The position numbers and the translations under genes were made by a program. Of a DNA stretch of 20,442 nt, positions 9,930-19,560 are shown piece by piece; the stretch's first letter is position 1, and every line of letters starts with the position of its first letter. Where the stretch lies: NCBI GenBank assembly GCA_025765615.1, contig JAIVFJ010000597.1:1-20442 (forward strand), written 5' to 3'. Below the pieces are notes generated by a model. That model ran no database searches. It saw only the letters and a program-made list of their open reading frames with translations, and was not told where the DNA came from. This DNA is from Zopfochytrium polystomum (Eukaryota > Chytridiomycota > Chytridiomycetes > Chytridiales > Chytridiaceae).

Positions 9930-11778
9930 TCAACTGACCTCCTCTTCAGCTTGCACTGCTCCAGACCCTCCGATCCCTGCTGCAACCAACTCCGCCAGAT
10001 TGACACCGTCAGTGTTGCTTGCTGAATCGTCATTCAAAGATATTCGAGCCAAGCTGAGAACCTCGCTCCCACAAAGTGACTCTTGGCTGCCAGCTGCACC
10101 ATTGTCCATTGCCGCTTCGTAACCAAGCAATATGCCCAAGTCCTGGGAGACTTCCTCAAAATCTGGTCGATCATTGGGGGAAACTGCCCAGCATCGCTCA
10201 AAAATTGAGCGGAGCTGAGGACCGAAACGGCTGTACGCATTGGCATGGAAGCAAGTCTTGTCCATGTTTTCAAAGACACTGGCACGGAAGTCGATGTTTT
10301 TGCATACATCGGGCTCAAAGCCGCCACTCCATAGAAAGTCGAAGGTAAATCCGTATACTCCTTCCCAAGACCACAGAATGACCTCAGTGAGGAGCACTGC
10401 GAAGGAGAAGACGTCTGACTTGGGTGAGCTCTGGTGAATCAAGTTGTTTCATGTTGGGTCAGTTAATTTCGCAAAAGGTTGGAAGTGAGCAAGTGTGTGG
10501 ATTCAGGGTGAGGGAAGAAAAGACGCACTGTGGAGGAGGGATAAAACAAGAACAGGACGGACGTGAGGATTTGCATATTCTCACCACTGGCCTCCAGACA
10601 TCTCGTTCCGGCGCCTTCCAAAACAACGAGCCGTGCTGGTTGAAGTCTGTGCTGAGCGTAAGTCCATCCTCTACCATTCTGGATAATCCAAAGTCCGAGA
10701 TTTTGGCGATAATTTCCGACGAGGAAGCTTGAGTCAAAAGGACATTCTCGCTCTTGAGGTCGTGGTGGTGAATATTATGTTCGTGTAGAAATTGCATGCC
10801 CAACGATACTTGGTGTAAGAAGGCAACCCTTGTGCGAACAGGTACAGTCTGCTGTGCAAGAGAGGTATCTTTGATATAATTGTGCAAGGAGCCCAGGTCT
10901 GCAAACTAAGTGTAAGTGGGGGTATTGCGACAAATGGTTCATGTAGCGCAGTCAGTTCGTTACAGTCAAATCTGTGGTGAATTAAAGGGACAGGGAGGCC
11001 ATGCAGTATTTACCTCCATGAGCAGCTTTAAGAATTCGCCGTCAATCACGTATCCATGGAAGGCAATTACAAATGGAGAGAGCCCTCGGGACACACTCTT
11101 CATCATAACGAGGGCCTCATTTAACAATTTTTTCCGCCTTGATTCTTCGTTTGTCGCAAAGTGTATCACCTTGATGGCGACTGTTTTGTACTGTTGGAGT
11201 GTACCTTGAAAGACTTGACCAAATGAACCAGAGCCAATGGGCTCAGCAGGATCATATTCAATATCGCTTGCTTTGAAGAGGGGCTGGGAAGTTGAATAGC
11301 AAAGAGAGTCTCATGTAAGCAACCAAGCGCAACAAGCACGTAAGTGGCAGTAGACACGAACCACGGCGTCATTGGTGGCTGGATTCGCGCGGATGGGGGT
11401 GGACGCTCTGGCCGACGGCTCTGCAGACTGGACCGGTGGCGACTCCGAAGTGACGAGCTGCATTGGCTCTATTGCCGCGTTTTGCGAGGGGTGGGGGAGG
11501 GGGGCGCATTGGCGTCAGGGTGAAAGGGGTGGAGAGACCGTATGTATGCGTGTGTGTGTGTGTGTGTGTGTGTGTCTGAGTGAGTGGTGGGTTGTGGGGT
11601 TACAACGCAACAGTCAATACGCACCTTTTCCTTTCGCTGGCGGGCTCCTCTCGCGATGGACAACCTCCACGGCAGTGTCTGGCGTCGGAGGTAGAGACCC
11701 CAGGGAGTCGGTTGGTGCGTCCGGGGACGACGAGTAGACGGCGGCGCCACGCTGGTGCTTGCGCCACCACCCTTCCAT
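9930..11778 (-). CDS. TKL-type protein kinase, non-RD, intact five-exon gene
   Basis: Exons on the minus strand are 11778-11625, 11468-11362, 11283-11014, 10905-10585 and 10430-9930. All introns are GT-AG (156, 78, 108 and 154 nt), and the exons sum to 1,353 nt or 450 residues with no frame break. The start MEGWWRKHQRG is the first ATG that keeps the frame into exon 2 (split codon GAG). Residues 1-87 are Ser/Pro-rich and probably disordered. The kinase domain spans about 95-395: Gly loop IGSGSFGQVF (103-112), VAIK Lys125, helix-C Glu143, hinge MEFADLGSL (176-184), catalytic loop HHDLKSEN (224-231), DFG 248-250, APE 275-277, SDVFSF 289-294 and CW..SPNDRPDF in the last lobe. All catalytic residues are present, but the HRD Arg is His225. 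The tail ends in NLAELVAA and an acidic stretch. No signal peptide or membrane segment is seen, so it is probably cytosolic. It lies 175 bp downstream of a TIR-Sel1 pseudogene on the same strand. Substrate unknown. Confidence 0.9.
11551..11575. repeat. (TG)12 microsatellite in intron 1 of the kinase gene
   Basis: An uninterrupted TG run, reading as (CA)n on the kinase's coding strand. It lies between the donor at 11624 and the acceptor at 11469. It should be length-polymorphic. Confidence 0.95.
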
Positions 11779-11953
11779 TATCGATCAACTCAATCAAGTG
11801 CAACTTTTTTTTAACAGCAAAGTCAATCGTTGTCGCGTGTCTGTCTGAATGGGCATTTATAGTCAAAAGAACAGATATCAAATTTGTCAAATCCGTTGAC
11901 AAAATATGGTCCGACGATGGTTCGCGGTTGCCAGGTTTGTGAGGAGTCTGACT

Positions 11954-13214
11954 TTACCCTTTTCTGCCAACACTCTCCTCGGATAAAAGAAACTGAAAGT
12001 TGGATGTTCCCCAGTATGCGCTGCATGCTAAATGATGTACTACAAGCGGTTCCGTTTCCTCGCCTCCCGCGAAACCAACCATAACTCGCCAGCCGCGGTC
12101 CAAATCCTCTAGCTCGCGCTTCGCGAACGCGATCCCTTGCTCCGCCGACTTGCCAAACCGCTTCCGAGCCTCCAGCAGGTCGTTTGCAACCCCCTCGCCA
12201 GTGAGATACAGCAACCCCAGAGTATTCTGCGCATTCGGATTCCCCTGCTCGGCGGCTTTCCGCAACCAACGCGTCGCCTCGGCGGGATCCTTTGCAACGC
12301 CTTCGCCCCAGTAATACAGCAAGCCGGGATCCGCTTGCGCGCTCTCGTGGCCCTGCTCCGCGGCTTTGCGGTACCAGCGCGCCGCCTCGACGAGGTTTGT
12401 TTTCGTAGTAGCTGATTTCGGCGAACGCGTACTGGGCGTACGCCCACCCGTCCTCTGTGGGAAGCCTTCGCTGGGGCGCGAGCATGACGGCGTAGTGGAG
12501 GACGGAGAAGTAGGTGGCGTGCTGGTTGTGTGCGGCCGTCTCGATCCAGAAGGCGGCGCGGGAGAGGTCGCGGGACGTGCCGATACCAAAGTGGTGGCGC
12601 AGCCGGGTTGCCTCCAGCGGCGCTCATTGTCAACTCTTTGATGATTGGATCTACTGACTGGGGCTCGGGACTCGTAGCGAGGGCATGAGGGGAGGCGATT
12701 GGATTGACGGGTGCAGCGGCGGAAGGCTCGTCGCGGGTTTGTGCCAGCATAAGTCTGATTCGTACGCTCTGCTCTTCTCGTTTGCCCAAACGTCGCTGCC
12801 GAGGTCGATGTCTGATTGGTGGTTCGGAAAGTAACGAGAAAGGGAATCAGAAACGACGGAGAACAAAAGTGATGTGAGCACTGATGGGAGCCTCACAGAT
12901 CTGGTCGGCCGTGACAAAGGCGGCAACGCTGGTCTCAACACTCGGACACTTACCCAGGCGAACGGGAAGGAACGGCTTTCGGTGCTCGTTGCCAAACTTG
13001 ACCTCTTGTTTGCAGACGTGCGAGTCCACGCAGTCCTCGGAGATGCAGGGGATGATGACGCGGGAGCGGAGGATGCCGTCGACGATGGACTCGTTCAGCG
13101 CGGCGCCCATATTGTTCCTGTCGAGCCAGATTTTGAAGCCGTTCCGCTCGCTCGAGGTCGTCGGCAAGTCTGAGGGCGATGGCCTTGTTCGCCCAAGCAG
13201 TAGCTGATCATGGG
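11954..13214 (-). pseudogene. TIR domain plus Sel1-repeat gene with frameshifts
   Basis: Exon 1 starts after a pyrimidine tract and CAG at 13214 and encodes MISYC, then AIALRLADDLE, NGFKIWLDRNNMG and DSHVCKQEVKFGNEHRKPF, a TIR domain whose Glu (13003-13005) sits at the NADase position. The donor at 12897 and acceptor at 12811 (85-nt intron) leave a split codon continuing as YIDLG, as in the TIR-kinase pseudogene. Downstream, RDLSRAAFWIETAAHNQH, GWAYAQYAFAEISYYEN and then AARWYRKAAEQGHESAQ, ATRWLRKAAEQGNPNAQ and LLYLTGEGVANDLLEA form Sel1-like repeats (clearest at 12394-12092). The frame breaks at about 13195 (one extra base), 13146-13153 (GCTC duplicated, 4 bp), 12800-12780, 12613-12618 and 12396-12404. 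The last open frame stops at 11954. Sel1 repeats usually act as protein-binding scaffolds and TIR domains as NAD+-consuming or signalling modules. Assembly error is the alternative to decay, but the adjoining kinase is clean over 1.35 kb. Confidence 0.8.
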
Positions 13215-13600
13215 CTGGGGGTCGGCAGAGCAGAGTGGTTGGAAGGAGAGGAGGGGAGGGAGTGAAAGTGGGTCAGTTTTGGAGTGGGGGGGAGCGGGTG
13301 GGGCCAAACCCGGAGAGACGGAAGAACAGGGGGCCGTACGTCAAAAGTCAGGCGCCGAAGTGGTGTTGAGGGGAACGACGTGGCACCGCCGCCGTCGCTC
13401 GGGGGCGGCTGGCGGGAAATTTTCGTTTTCAGTTGCAGGCCTTTATCGCGCAAAATTAAATACAGCGTCCGATTTACAAGCAATAACCGGGGGAAAAAAA
13501 AAAAAAAAAACAGGTGCGAAGATTCGAATAGAGTGAGTACGGCAAAGAACCCTGTCCTCGCACAAAGAGAGCCAAAGCTCTGATGGAGGATGCCCAGCTG
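13215..13600. other. Intergenic or 5' flank of the TIR-Sel1 gene, with A17 run
   Basis: On the minus strand this is the pyrimidine-rich region leading to the TIR exon acceptor, so an upstream exon may lie here, but I cannot define one. A 17-base A run occupies 13494-13510. The open frames on both strands are compositional (Pro/Ser or Gly/Arg-rich) and show no domain. Confidence 0.5.
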
Positions 13601-14123
13601 CGACTTCACAGTTCCGCCTCAAACTCCGTGAGCCACGGCAGCTGCTCCATCAGATACCAACTCCACCCTCCGGCTGCGCAAATGAAGGGGCACCCTCCAC
13701 CCATCTACCCCAATGCACTCCACAGGCCTCTGCTCGCCCGCACCGCCGCCCGCAATCAACCCTCTCTCTGCCTCCTTTTTCACCCTCAGGTACATCCTGC
13801 GAGTCGAGGTGCGGCACAAGGACGCGAATAGGGGTGGACCAGCAAGCCTTAAGCGACAATGTTCGCCTCTTGCCACCCCGCGCTACAGCTGCAGCACTAT
13901 GACCTGCCACGCTGGCGAGCGGTAAGGTCCGCGAGTACGTCGACACTGTAACCACGTCCATTTCGGTTCGTGCCTGGGCAGTCGAAGACGGTGATAGGCA
14001 CGCCACAGCCGCCACCTGCTTCCACCATGGAAAAGGCGCAGAAGAGCTTCGTTTGTTTAGTGGTGGCCCCTTTCCTGGGAATTGCAGTGTCCGAACCTGG
14101 GAGCTCTGGAGAAGAGATGCCAT
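13601..14123 (-). other. Possible minus-strand exons of an unknown GC-rich gene
   Basis: The minus strand has protein-like patches: KLFCAFSMVEAGGGCGVP, then ITVFDCPGTNRNGRGYSVDV, and further on KACWSTPIRVLVPHLDSQDV. The last could splice from a GTGAAA donor near 13786 to a TAG acceptor near 13704 and end in VAHGV at 13619. The patches lie in different frames and match no family I recognise. The plus strand also has short open frames here. This is a candidate region, not a gene model. Confidence 0.22.
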
Positions 14124-14231
14124 GTAACGTCATCAAACGTTCTGCGTTTCGGTAACAGCGAAATTTGGCGTGTTTCTGCCAAATAGGAAACCTTCTCACG
14201 TTTCGTTCCCCACCACCGTTTTGGGCGAGAT

Positions 14232-14654
14232 TTGATCGCGTGTTTGTGGGCGAGTGCAAGTTCAGCATTCCTGGAGCTTTTTCATGCGTCCAATGCCGCC
14301 GGTGTCGGTGATGCCGCCCTACAGATTTTCGCCCAGCAGCTCGCTCCCCGCCGAAATCCCGTGGACGCAAAGCTGTTGTCCCACTGCGCTATTGATGCAA
14401 CCGCTGTCGAAAAACTCGTTGTGGAGCCTGTCGAAGCGCCTGTTGCCTCTACGTTGCCAGTTGCAGTTTTGGCACCCTCCGCCACCACCGACACACCTGA
14501 TTCTGCAGCTGTGGCCACGGAATTTGTCATCGATCTAGATGTGTCTGACAACGAGGCTGCATCTGTCACGCATGATTCGACCCCTGATGGAGCCCAATCT
14601 CCTGTTGCTGACGGACTCTTTAACGCCATTGACAACCTTGGCGCCACCCGCTGA
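14232..14654 (+). CDS. Hypothetical acidic ORF, possibly a last exon
   Basis: The plus-strand frame encodes an Ala/Val/Asp-rich stretch with VEKLVVEPVEAPVAS, TEFVIDLDVSDNEAASV and the end LFNAIDNLGATR before a TGA at 14652. There is no in-frame ATG near the left end, so if real it is the 3' exon of a spliced gene. No domain is recognised. The composition resembles low-complexity regulatory or Gag-linker protein. The opposite strand is also open over most of the same interval, which lowers confidence. Confidence 0.25.
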   Translation: MIACLWASASSAFLELFHASNAAGVGDAALQIFAQQLAPRRNPVDAKLLSHCAIDATAVEKLVVEPVEAPVASTLPVAVLAPSATTDTPDSAAVATEFVIDLDVSDNEAASVTHDSTPDGAQSPVADGLFNAIDNLGATR

Positions 14655-15434
14655 TTATGTGTTTTCTTTTTTTTTTTGTGTACACAACGTCATCATATGT
14701 CTATTCTCTGTTGGTAGTTTTCCGCGCTCCTGCATGGTAACGCGCATTTGGTTATCCTATGTCTTATGCCATCCTGCGTTTCTCCATGGAAATGCACACT
14801 TTGCAAAATTTTTCTGTATACCTGGTGGTTTTACGCATTTTTGTGTCCCACTACCCGTTTATCACCGTTATTCATGAATATAGCCAGAATTGTCACTCTT
14901 CTGTCAGACAATTTGAAATAGTCGGAGTTGCGTATTTCCCTGTGGTGTCTCCTCAGTGGCTTGGGGCATTGAACTTCACTCCATTTTTCTGAGCCACTGA
15001 GTGTCTTTCTGAAATAGCCCAATTCGGCCCAATTCCGACCACCCAGAGTTCCATCACCACATCCCCCCAGTCGGACATGGATTTCCACTCTATTAGCCGA
15101 CCCCGGAAGTAAAAATTAGCTGTTGGTGTCTCTTTGTCTCTCTCCAGCCAGACATAGAGCTTCACCCCATATCTAGCTGAGTGTCTCTCCCCCAAAAAAA
15201 GCGGAGTTTGAAACAGACAAAACCAGACAATCCCAATTGTCTGATCCACTAGTGTGCTCATTTGCGTGAGGGCCCACTAAGTGGCATGTTGCATAAAAAT
15301 ATATGCAAAATATTCACATTTATTGGTAATTATAAAAGCGAAAATGAAGCTAGGAAAGAGCACCCTGTTTTTTTTTTTCAAGCAAACAAAACTTGCTTCA
15401 GAAAAAACCAACTGCTCCACTCCAGCTTTGCTTC
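14655..15434. other. Non-coding, AT-rich; TATA-like box and small hairpin
   Basis: No convincing ORF. A T-run follows the previous ORF (about 14667-14678). CAGACAAT-CCCA-ATTGTCTG at 15224-15243 is a perfect 8-bp inverted repeat with a 4-nt loop. TATAAAAG lies at 15331-15338, about 100 bp before the first ATG of the Gag-like region at 15435, and could serve as its promoter. GAGTGTCT recurs near 15000 and 15180. This could be an LTR or 5' leader of the element that follows, but I could not define its ends. Confidence 0.4.
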
Positions 15435-17370
15435 ATGACTTCAACTACGGTGACCGTGCCTTCGTTCACCTCCACCCCAGCCTCACCCCCCCGCGAAGGT
15501 CTTCACTCTGTAGAGGGTATGCTTGCCCCCTGCCATGCTATAGTGTTCTTACTTCAACCTTAGACTCTACCTCGATCTCGGCTCGCCAGATTGCCTCGCC
15601 TGCCATGGTCCCTGGTAGCTTCCCTATTGGCCCTCAACCTTTAGCTCCTCAAAGTTCCAGTCACTCAGTTACCCCTGCTCAAGGTGATCCCTTGACCGGC
15701 CCTTCGACTGTCTCTACAACTACTGTTGGCAGTGCCCCCTTGTACTTTGGGACACCCAACACTACTGTTGCTCGATACAATTTACGCGAACGATCAGTAC
15801 CTGGCCCAAACTACGTACCTCCGCCGATTCGCGCCTCTCGTGCTTCAGCGCCCACTGCTCACGCTCCAGCACCTGCTTTTGGGAAGAAATCTGCTGCCAA
15901 GACAGTCCCTCTGCGCGCCCAACTGACACCCAGTTCTGCTCCCAAGCAAGAGCTTGTGTCACCCTCTGCTGATCGGCCTTCTTCTGCTGCTCCAGTTGCC
16001 ACTGCATCTGCTGCTATACCAGCCGTTACTACACCCCCTGCCGCTGCAGCTACCGCGCCTGCTGCCATGCAGCCTCGTTGGCGCCTCAATCAGTACCTCT
16101 ATTGCTCCTGACGATCAGGACCGCCGTGCCCACAGTTCAGAGGCCCGCACTGCCCTTCGCCGTGCAGCCATGCCTTTGGCCACCAACCGATGCCACTTCC
16201 TGATGGTCGCCCAATTACTCCTGACGGACTCGACCACTTGCCGATTCTGTTCCAGCTGGATGAGTCCTCCCACCTGGCTGACAGCAAGTCCCCCTTGCGC
16301 TCCAGGGCTCCTGGTATGCGTTTCACTGCAGACTCTCCTACAGCCACAGTGGCTTCTGCAAGCGCTCATCCGCTGTCTAGACCTTGCGAAGGTCGCCCAA
16401 ATGACTCGTTCCGCCCAGACAACTCTTTCCACACTGCTGACTCTTTCCCAGTCGACACAACGCCCAGCTACCGAGCTGCTGGCCACCCTGACTCAGATGA
16501 CACTGACGACTTTGGTGATGACGAAAGTGAAAATAGCCGCCACCCGCCAAACGGCCCTCCTGGTGGTGGCCCCAATGGTGGAGATCCCTTTGGTGACCTG
16601 AACGGCATTCCTCTGTATGGTTTCCTCACCATGGGCATTCACCTTTTTGCCTTTACGATGCACTCACCAACTCCAGATGCAATTGGATTTGGCTGCCTGG
16701 TCCTCTTGCCTTGTACCTCCAGCGGAATTAGCACAGTGTGCTACGAGATTGCTGACAGAGCCCTCGCTTATGCTGTGCTGGATACCTGGCACCTTCAGTC
16801 TGTCCGCAATGGCTTTGTTCGACGAACTCGCAACTGGCATTCTCCATCGCTGTGGACAAACTCCTGACCAGCCCCTTGCTGTCTCAAGCGACTTTGTTAT
16901 GCCTGCCCATGACGAACCCCGCTGCGGTGTTCCCTGGCCAACAAACATCCACCTTCACCTCTGCGAAGACCCTGGATTTGCTGCTGTACGATCGCCCTAT
17001 GCGTACTTTGCTGTTGACTCCCTGCAAGTCGAGTTTGACTTCTTCACTGGACTCCTCATCGTTGAAGACTGTGCTCTCCTTCCTTGTTCTGAGGATGAGC
17101 AGTTCATTCTTCATGCTGCCGGATTACCTCTCCGACTGAACGACTCTGCATACAACCAGTGGATTTCCTGGACCCTCGCCATTCTCAGGGTCCCTCAAGT
17201 TGCAACGACCCCTGGCCTCCGATTTAGGTGTGGGTTGCCGCCTTGTCACAGGATTACTCCTGCCCTGTCACGTGCACCACCAGCTTTTGCTGCACCAGTC
17301 TTACCAAGCAATTCGGTGGCAGCCCGTTCAGAGTCTTCTGACTCTGAGTTTGTTGGGCTGCTGACCTCCT
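15435..17370 (+). pseudogene. Frameshifted 5' part of a Gag-like retroelement gene
   Basis: The region begins with ATG at 15435 (MTSTTVTVPSFTSTP) and passes through at least four frame changes. Recognisable pieces are a Pro/Ala/Ser-rich linker with VARYNLRERSVPGPNY (about 15770-15830), MPLPDGRPITPDGLDHLP (16190 on), an acidic DDTDDFGDDESENS stretch followed by NGPPGGGPNGGDP (about 16495-16590), then MALFDELATGILHRC and YAYFAVDSLQVEFDFFTG (16809-17070). The order of Pro-rich linker, acidic block and Gly/Pro block ahead of a Gag core is common in LTR retrotransposons. Each piece is clean on its own but the frames do not join, so the copy appears dead. It continues directly into the long ORF at 17374. 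Confidence 0.6.
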
Positions 17371-17373
17371 TCC

Positions 17374-19500
17374 GTGGCATGCTTGAGCGCCCTGGGAGCA
17401 CTTCAGTTCTGCCCACAAGGCCACGTCATGGTCCCACTGACGATGGCTTTTTTTGCACGAACTGCCAACCCCTCGCTGCGTCGTTCACAAGGACATTCTG
17501 GACAGACTCCTGGATACCGACAGACCCCTTCTTCAGCTGATTTGGATAAGCCTGCACCGACTATCGGACCAAACCCTGCCTATAGTAAGGAAGAGCACAA
17601 GATGTATCAGACTGCCAATGCACTCCCTGTGCTGAAGGCAACAGACATGACGAAGGATGTTCCTGAAATTCTCAGTTTTCGCATGTCACTCATCAACGCT
17701 CACTGCAGCATGGTGACAGACAGTGTTGATGACCGTGGCCCTGTTTACCTGGATGATGGCTCCTACTTTGTTGGCCTTCTCTCAATCAAGAATTTCGAGA
17801 CTCTGAGCGGACGCAATTTCTTCCATTCTCTCAAATCACTGCAAAAGCTGCGATGGACCTCGTTCTTGAAACAGTTCGACTCACACTTCCTTGGCCCCAC
17901 TGCTGATGAAAAGATTCGAAACACGTGGATCAATTACCGCTGGCCCAATGCCTCCGTTGATTCTCCGGTCGTGGCACTCAATCAACTCAGTCTGCTGAAC
18001 GAGCACCTTAAGGAGCCCTATGATGAGACTTGGCTGAAAGAGTGCCTGATCCATTCCTGCCGTGATGAACTTTTACGCTACCAAATGGTGGCTGAACCCT
18101 TCGTCACAGCTGACGGTGGTGTACGAAAGTTCCATGACCTTGACATTACTCCCCTCCAAGTCGCGGAGCGTATGTCCTTAGTTCAGGCCACCTACAACCG
18201 TCGCTCAGAGACAATTCGACTAGACAACCACTGCGATTGCCGTGACAAAGGCGACAGTCGCGACTCCTGTGGAATGTCACCCCGCCGCTCCTATGTCAGC
18301 GAGGACTTCAGTTTGAGCTTTTTCCAGCAGCCTGCTGCTGGCTCTCGCCGCGATGACCACTGCTTGGACGCATGCTGCGACAAGGCCTTGCGTGCCTGCT
18401 CTGTCTCCCGCAACCGTGCCTCAATGCCCTGCCACCGCTGCAAACAGACTGGCCACCTTCGCGAGGAATGCCCATACGCCGCTGAGATTGACGCACTCAT
18501 TGCTAAGAAGTATGATTCTTCTGCGCCCACAACTTCTGCTAATCAATCTCCAGACTTGCCTCTGGCAGTGCCCCTGCTGTTTGATTTCCCGAAGTCTGGC
18601 CCCAACCTCAAAGTCTCCGGTTTGAATTGGGGATTCTTTAATGCGCTTAACTCCCTTTTTGCTGAATTGAGAGCACAGCACATTTCCCGTGTTGGTAACA
18701 CCAACTTCTCATCTCATTTGAAACATTTTGAGCCAAATAAAATTGTTTTTGGAGAAGTACTTTGTTCTATTTTTGAACACACCTCTCACTTTGTTTGGGT
18801 TTGTAAGGAGATAAACATCCTCCATATACAAACACTACAATCTGTTGCACTGCATGTTGACTTGACATTAATTCTCCCTAGTCATGTCGATATCCCACCT
18901 GACTTAATGCGTGACCCTACACTTGGTTTTACACTAGCCAAAGTGTTTCCTGACCGCCTACAGCGCGAACCAACTTGGATTGTTTATCATTTCCCAACTA
19001 AGTCTCGTTTGACCCTCGAAAACAACTTACCATACTTGTTTTTTCCCACAGCTGACGGTTCTGAATGGACCTGTCAGGCTTATGCTGTTGTTAAACCACT
19101 CTCTAAAGAGCTCCGTGCTTTTGTGAGTGGTCAATCTGAGTATAAACGTGTTCATGGTCATGTAATTTGTGTCTGCTCTATTACTCCACCTTTACCTCAC
19201 ATCACACCAACAGTTGCTCGTTCACTACAAATGCAACAGCTGGCCCGCCCTTCTCTGTTTAAGGTTCACTTAGCGCCTGCTCCACCTCCGAAGGAGCCCT
19301 CTCTGGCCCCTCGTGGTGCCTTCTCTGATGCTGATGAACCTGCCTCTCCTATCGCTGATACTTCCGAGACATCCTCTGAAAGCGACCCCTCCCTTTTTCA
19401 TCCCCCGGGAGGCCCTGCTGCGTCTGCAACAGAACCGTACAGCAGAGTCAAAAATGAAGAAGGTGCCATGGATGAAAATCCGCTGCCACTCGAAGAGCTC
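17374..19500 (+). CDS. Retrotransposon Gag-like ORF with CCHC zinc knuckle, 3' cut by a LINE
   Basis: The convincing part of this frame begins near 17560 (PAYSKEEHKMYQ). It has a Gag-like helical region (FFHSLKSLQKLRWTSFLKQF, EKIRNTWINYRWP, LNEHLKEPYDETWLKECL), a basic/Cys-rich linker, and the knuckle CHRCKQTGHLREEC at 18430-18471, an exact CX2CX4HX4C motif. From about 18540 the text changes: less Ala/Pro, more AT at third positions, with blocks such as LNWGFFNALNSLFAELRA and FGEVLCSIFEHTSHFVWVC that I cannot assign. An acidic Ser/Glu/Asp tail follows (SPIADTSETSSESDPSLF). No protease, RT or integrase motif is seen. Sense coding ends at 19500, where the poly(T) face of a LINE begins; the frame runs on into the LINE to 19680 by chance. 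The first ~60 codons (17374-17560) may be shadow. Confidence 0.65.
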
Positions 19501-19541
19501 ATTTTTTTTTTTTTTTTTTTTTTTTTTATTTTTTTATTGTT

Positions 19542-19560
19542 CCAGCCCCAGAGGGGCTGG
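19542..19560 (-). other. Terminal stem-loop of the LINE 3' UTR
   Basis: Perfect 8-bp stem CCAGCCCC/GGGGCTGG closing an AGA loop, 14 bp from the poly(A) tract. Stem-loops at this position are recognised by the reverse transcriptase in several LINE families; here that role is inferred. Confidence 0.7.

Noticed and set aside
10585..10615. Frameshift after APE in the intact kinase (alternative reading MSGGQ)
   Set aside because: The zero-phase donor at 10585 and acceptor at 10430 join in frame without any shift; the alternative needs an extra base change.
11823..12789. Long minus-strand open frames of 211-226 codons over the Sel1 region
   Set aside because: Only part of each is Sel1-like; the rest is Arg/Pro/Ser-rich shadow of the GC-rich exon. 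They were merged into one frameshifted gene.
11954..13214. Programmed +1 frameshifting as the cause of the extra bases
   Set aside because: There is no shared slippery motif or stop at the shift points, one event is a 4-bp duplication, and the other TIR gene also shows -1 type shifts.
9930..13214. One long TIR-Sel1-kinase fusion gene instead of two genes
   Set aside because: The kinase has its own ATG at 11778 with a perfectly phased five-exon model, and the Sel1 frame ends at 11954.
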